NCBI GenBank assembly: GCA_003456455.1
Contig: DMRV01000233.1
Span: forward strand, 1-6,499
DNA: 6,499 nt
Reading direction: 5' to 3'
From: Flavobacteriales bacterium
GTDB taxonomy: Bacteria > Bacteroidota > Bacteroidia > UBA10329
Shown piece by piece: positions 5,706 through 6,499 of the stretch (positions are counted from its first letter, which is position 1; the number at the start of each line of letters is the position of its first letter). The notes beneath the pieces are model-generated. The model saw only the letters and a list, made by a program, of their open reading frames with translations, had not been told where the DNA came from and searched no databases. The translations under genes were made by a program, and so were the position numbers.

Positions 5706-6499
5706 ATGAGTGACGAGATAAAAAATGTTGAATACGGATTAGAGAAAATTTTTGAAGGGGCGCAAGACTTCTTGCCACTTCTTGGAACTGACCACGTGGA
5801 GTTTTATGTGGGAAATGCCAAGCAGGCCGCGCACTTTTATAAGACGGCTTTCGGTTTTCAAAGTCTTGCCTATTCCGGATTAGAAACGGGTGTGAAAGAC
5901 CGCGCCTCATATGTTCTCAAGCAAGACAAAATTCGATTGGTTTTGACCACTGCATTGAATAGCGATTCGATTGTTGGCGAGCACGTAAAAAAGCACGGAG
6001 ATGGTGTAAAAGTTGTTGCCCTTTGGGTAGATGATGCCCGAAAGTCGTGGGAAGAAACGACTTCTCGCGGAGCGAAAAGCTACCTGGAGCCAACCGTGGA
6101 GAAAGACGATGATGGAGAGATTATAAAAGCAGGAATTTACACGTACGGAGAAACGGTTCATCTTTTTATCGAACGAAAAAACTATAACGGAACATTCCTT
6201 CCTGGCTATCGCGAATGGAAATCGGATTACAATCCAGCACCTACAGGTCTGAAATTTATCGACCACATGGTTGGAAACGTTGGGTGGGGAGAGATGAATA
6301 CATGGGTAAAATGGTACGAGGATGTAATGGGTTTTGTGAACTTCTTATCGTTCGATGACAAGCAAATCCATACCGAATACTCGGCTCTCATGAGTAAGGT
6401 GATGAGTAATGGAAACGGTCGCATTAAATTTCCAATTAATGAGCCTGCGAAAGCAGCAAAGCGTTCTCAAATTGAGGAATACTTAGACTTTTACGAAGG
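5706..6499 (+). CDS. hppD: 4-hydroxyphenylpyruvate dioxygenase (3' end outside window)
   Basis: This frame opens with ATG 5706 (MSDEIKNVEYGLEKIF) and stays open for 264 codons to the window edge. HppD is a cytoplasmic Fe(II) enzyme of the vicinal-oxygen-chelate fold that converts 4-hydroxyphenylpyruvate and O2 to homogentisate and CO2, the substrate of the neighbouring HmgA. The N-terminal VOC half spans about residues 25-156 (GTDHVEFYVGNAKQAAHFY, later VHLFIERK). The catalytic C-terminal half starts near residue 183 with FIDHMVGNV, whose His187 is the first iron ligand, followed by WYEDVMGF and the conserved EYSALMSKVM and KFPINEPA segments. The window stops just before the second His and the final Glu ligand, so roughly 110-120 residues are missing by comparison with the usual length of about 370-385. 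The start lies 13 bp after the pentapeptide gene in an A-rich context (AAAGAA), consistent with one operon. Confidence 0.95.
   Translation, partial: MSDEIKNVEYGLEKIFEGAQDFLPLLGTDHVEFYVGNAKQAAHFYKTAFGFQSLAYSGLETGVKDRASYVLKQDKIRLVLTTALNSDSIVGEHVKKHGDGVKVVALWVDDARKSWEETTSRGAKSYLEPTVEKDDDGEIIKAGIYTYGETVHLFIERKNYNGTFLPGYREWKSDYNPAPTGLKFIDHMVGNVGWGEMNTWVKWYEDVMGFVNFLSFDDKQIHTEYSALMSKVMSNGNGRIKFPINEPAKAAKRSQIEEYLDFYE

Noticed and set aside
5593..6424. Three minus-strand open frames (5593-5910, 5907-6266, 6227-6424)
   Set aside because: They are antisense shadows of the 3' end of the pentapeptide gene and of hppD, whose plus-strand frame is open throughout and matches a known enzyme.
1..6499. Mobile element, CRISPR array, toxin-antitoxin or phage-defence system
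   Set aside because: I found no transposase, integrase, regular direct-repeat array or defence-type domain; every long conserved frame is assigned to an ordinary chromosomal gene.

Overview
The window looks like a chromosomal segment of a Bacteroidota bacterium, most likely of the Flavobacteriales/Cryomorphaceae-Crocinitomicaceae type. The main reasons are a surface protein with PKD/Ig-like domains ending in a type A type IX secretion (T9SS) C-terminal sorting domain, a SpoIIE-type phosphatase with the linker motif common in this phylum, and mostly A-rich start contexts without strong Shine-Dalgarno sequences. The genus is inference; no rRNA or other marker gene is present.

Layout: (1) Positions 3-1709, plus strand: the 3' end of a large secreted repeat protein whose start lies outside the window. 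(2) Positions 1712-2317, plus strand, 2 bp downstream: a complete Nfu-type iron-sulfur cluster carrier. (3) Positions 2328-3725, minus strand, converging on the Nfu gene with only a 10-bp gap: a membrane-anchored SpoIIE/PP2C-type serine phosphatase. (4) Positions 3726-3962: a divergent intergenic region of roughly 200-240 bp containing a short perfect palindrome. (5) Positions 3963 to the window end, plus strand: a tight three-gene tyrosine-catabolism cluster, made of homogentisate 1,2-dioxygenase (hmgA), a 190-residue pentapeptide-repeat protein whose ATG overlaps the hmgA stop by one base, and 4-hydroxyphenylpyruvate dioxygenase (hppD), which runs off the right edge. hppD has no stop codon in the window but is open for all 264 codons shown.

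How the genes work together: HppD turns 4-hydroxyphenylpyruvate into homogentisate, and HmgA opens the homogentisate ring to 4-maleylacetoacetate, so these two are consecutive pathway steps. The pentapeptide protein between them is the least explained element, since it has no known role in this pathway. The T9SS protein, the Nfu protein and the phosphatase have no evident functional link to each other or to the tyrosine genes.

I see no mobile element, CRISPR array, tRNA/rRNA gene or clear defence system. Most of the window is ordinary core-type Bacteroidota sequence; the points worth a second look are the embedded pentapeptide gene, the HmgA metal-ligand spacing, start-codon choices, and the palindrome in the divergent intergenic region.
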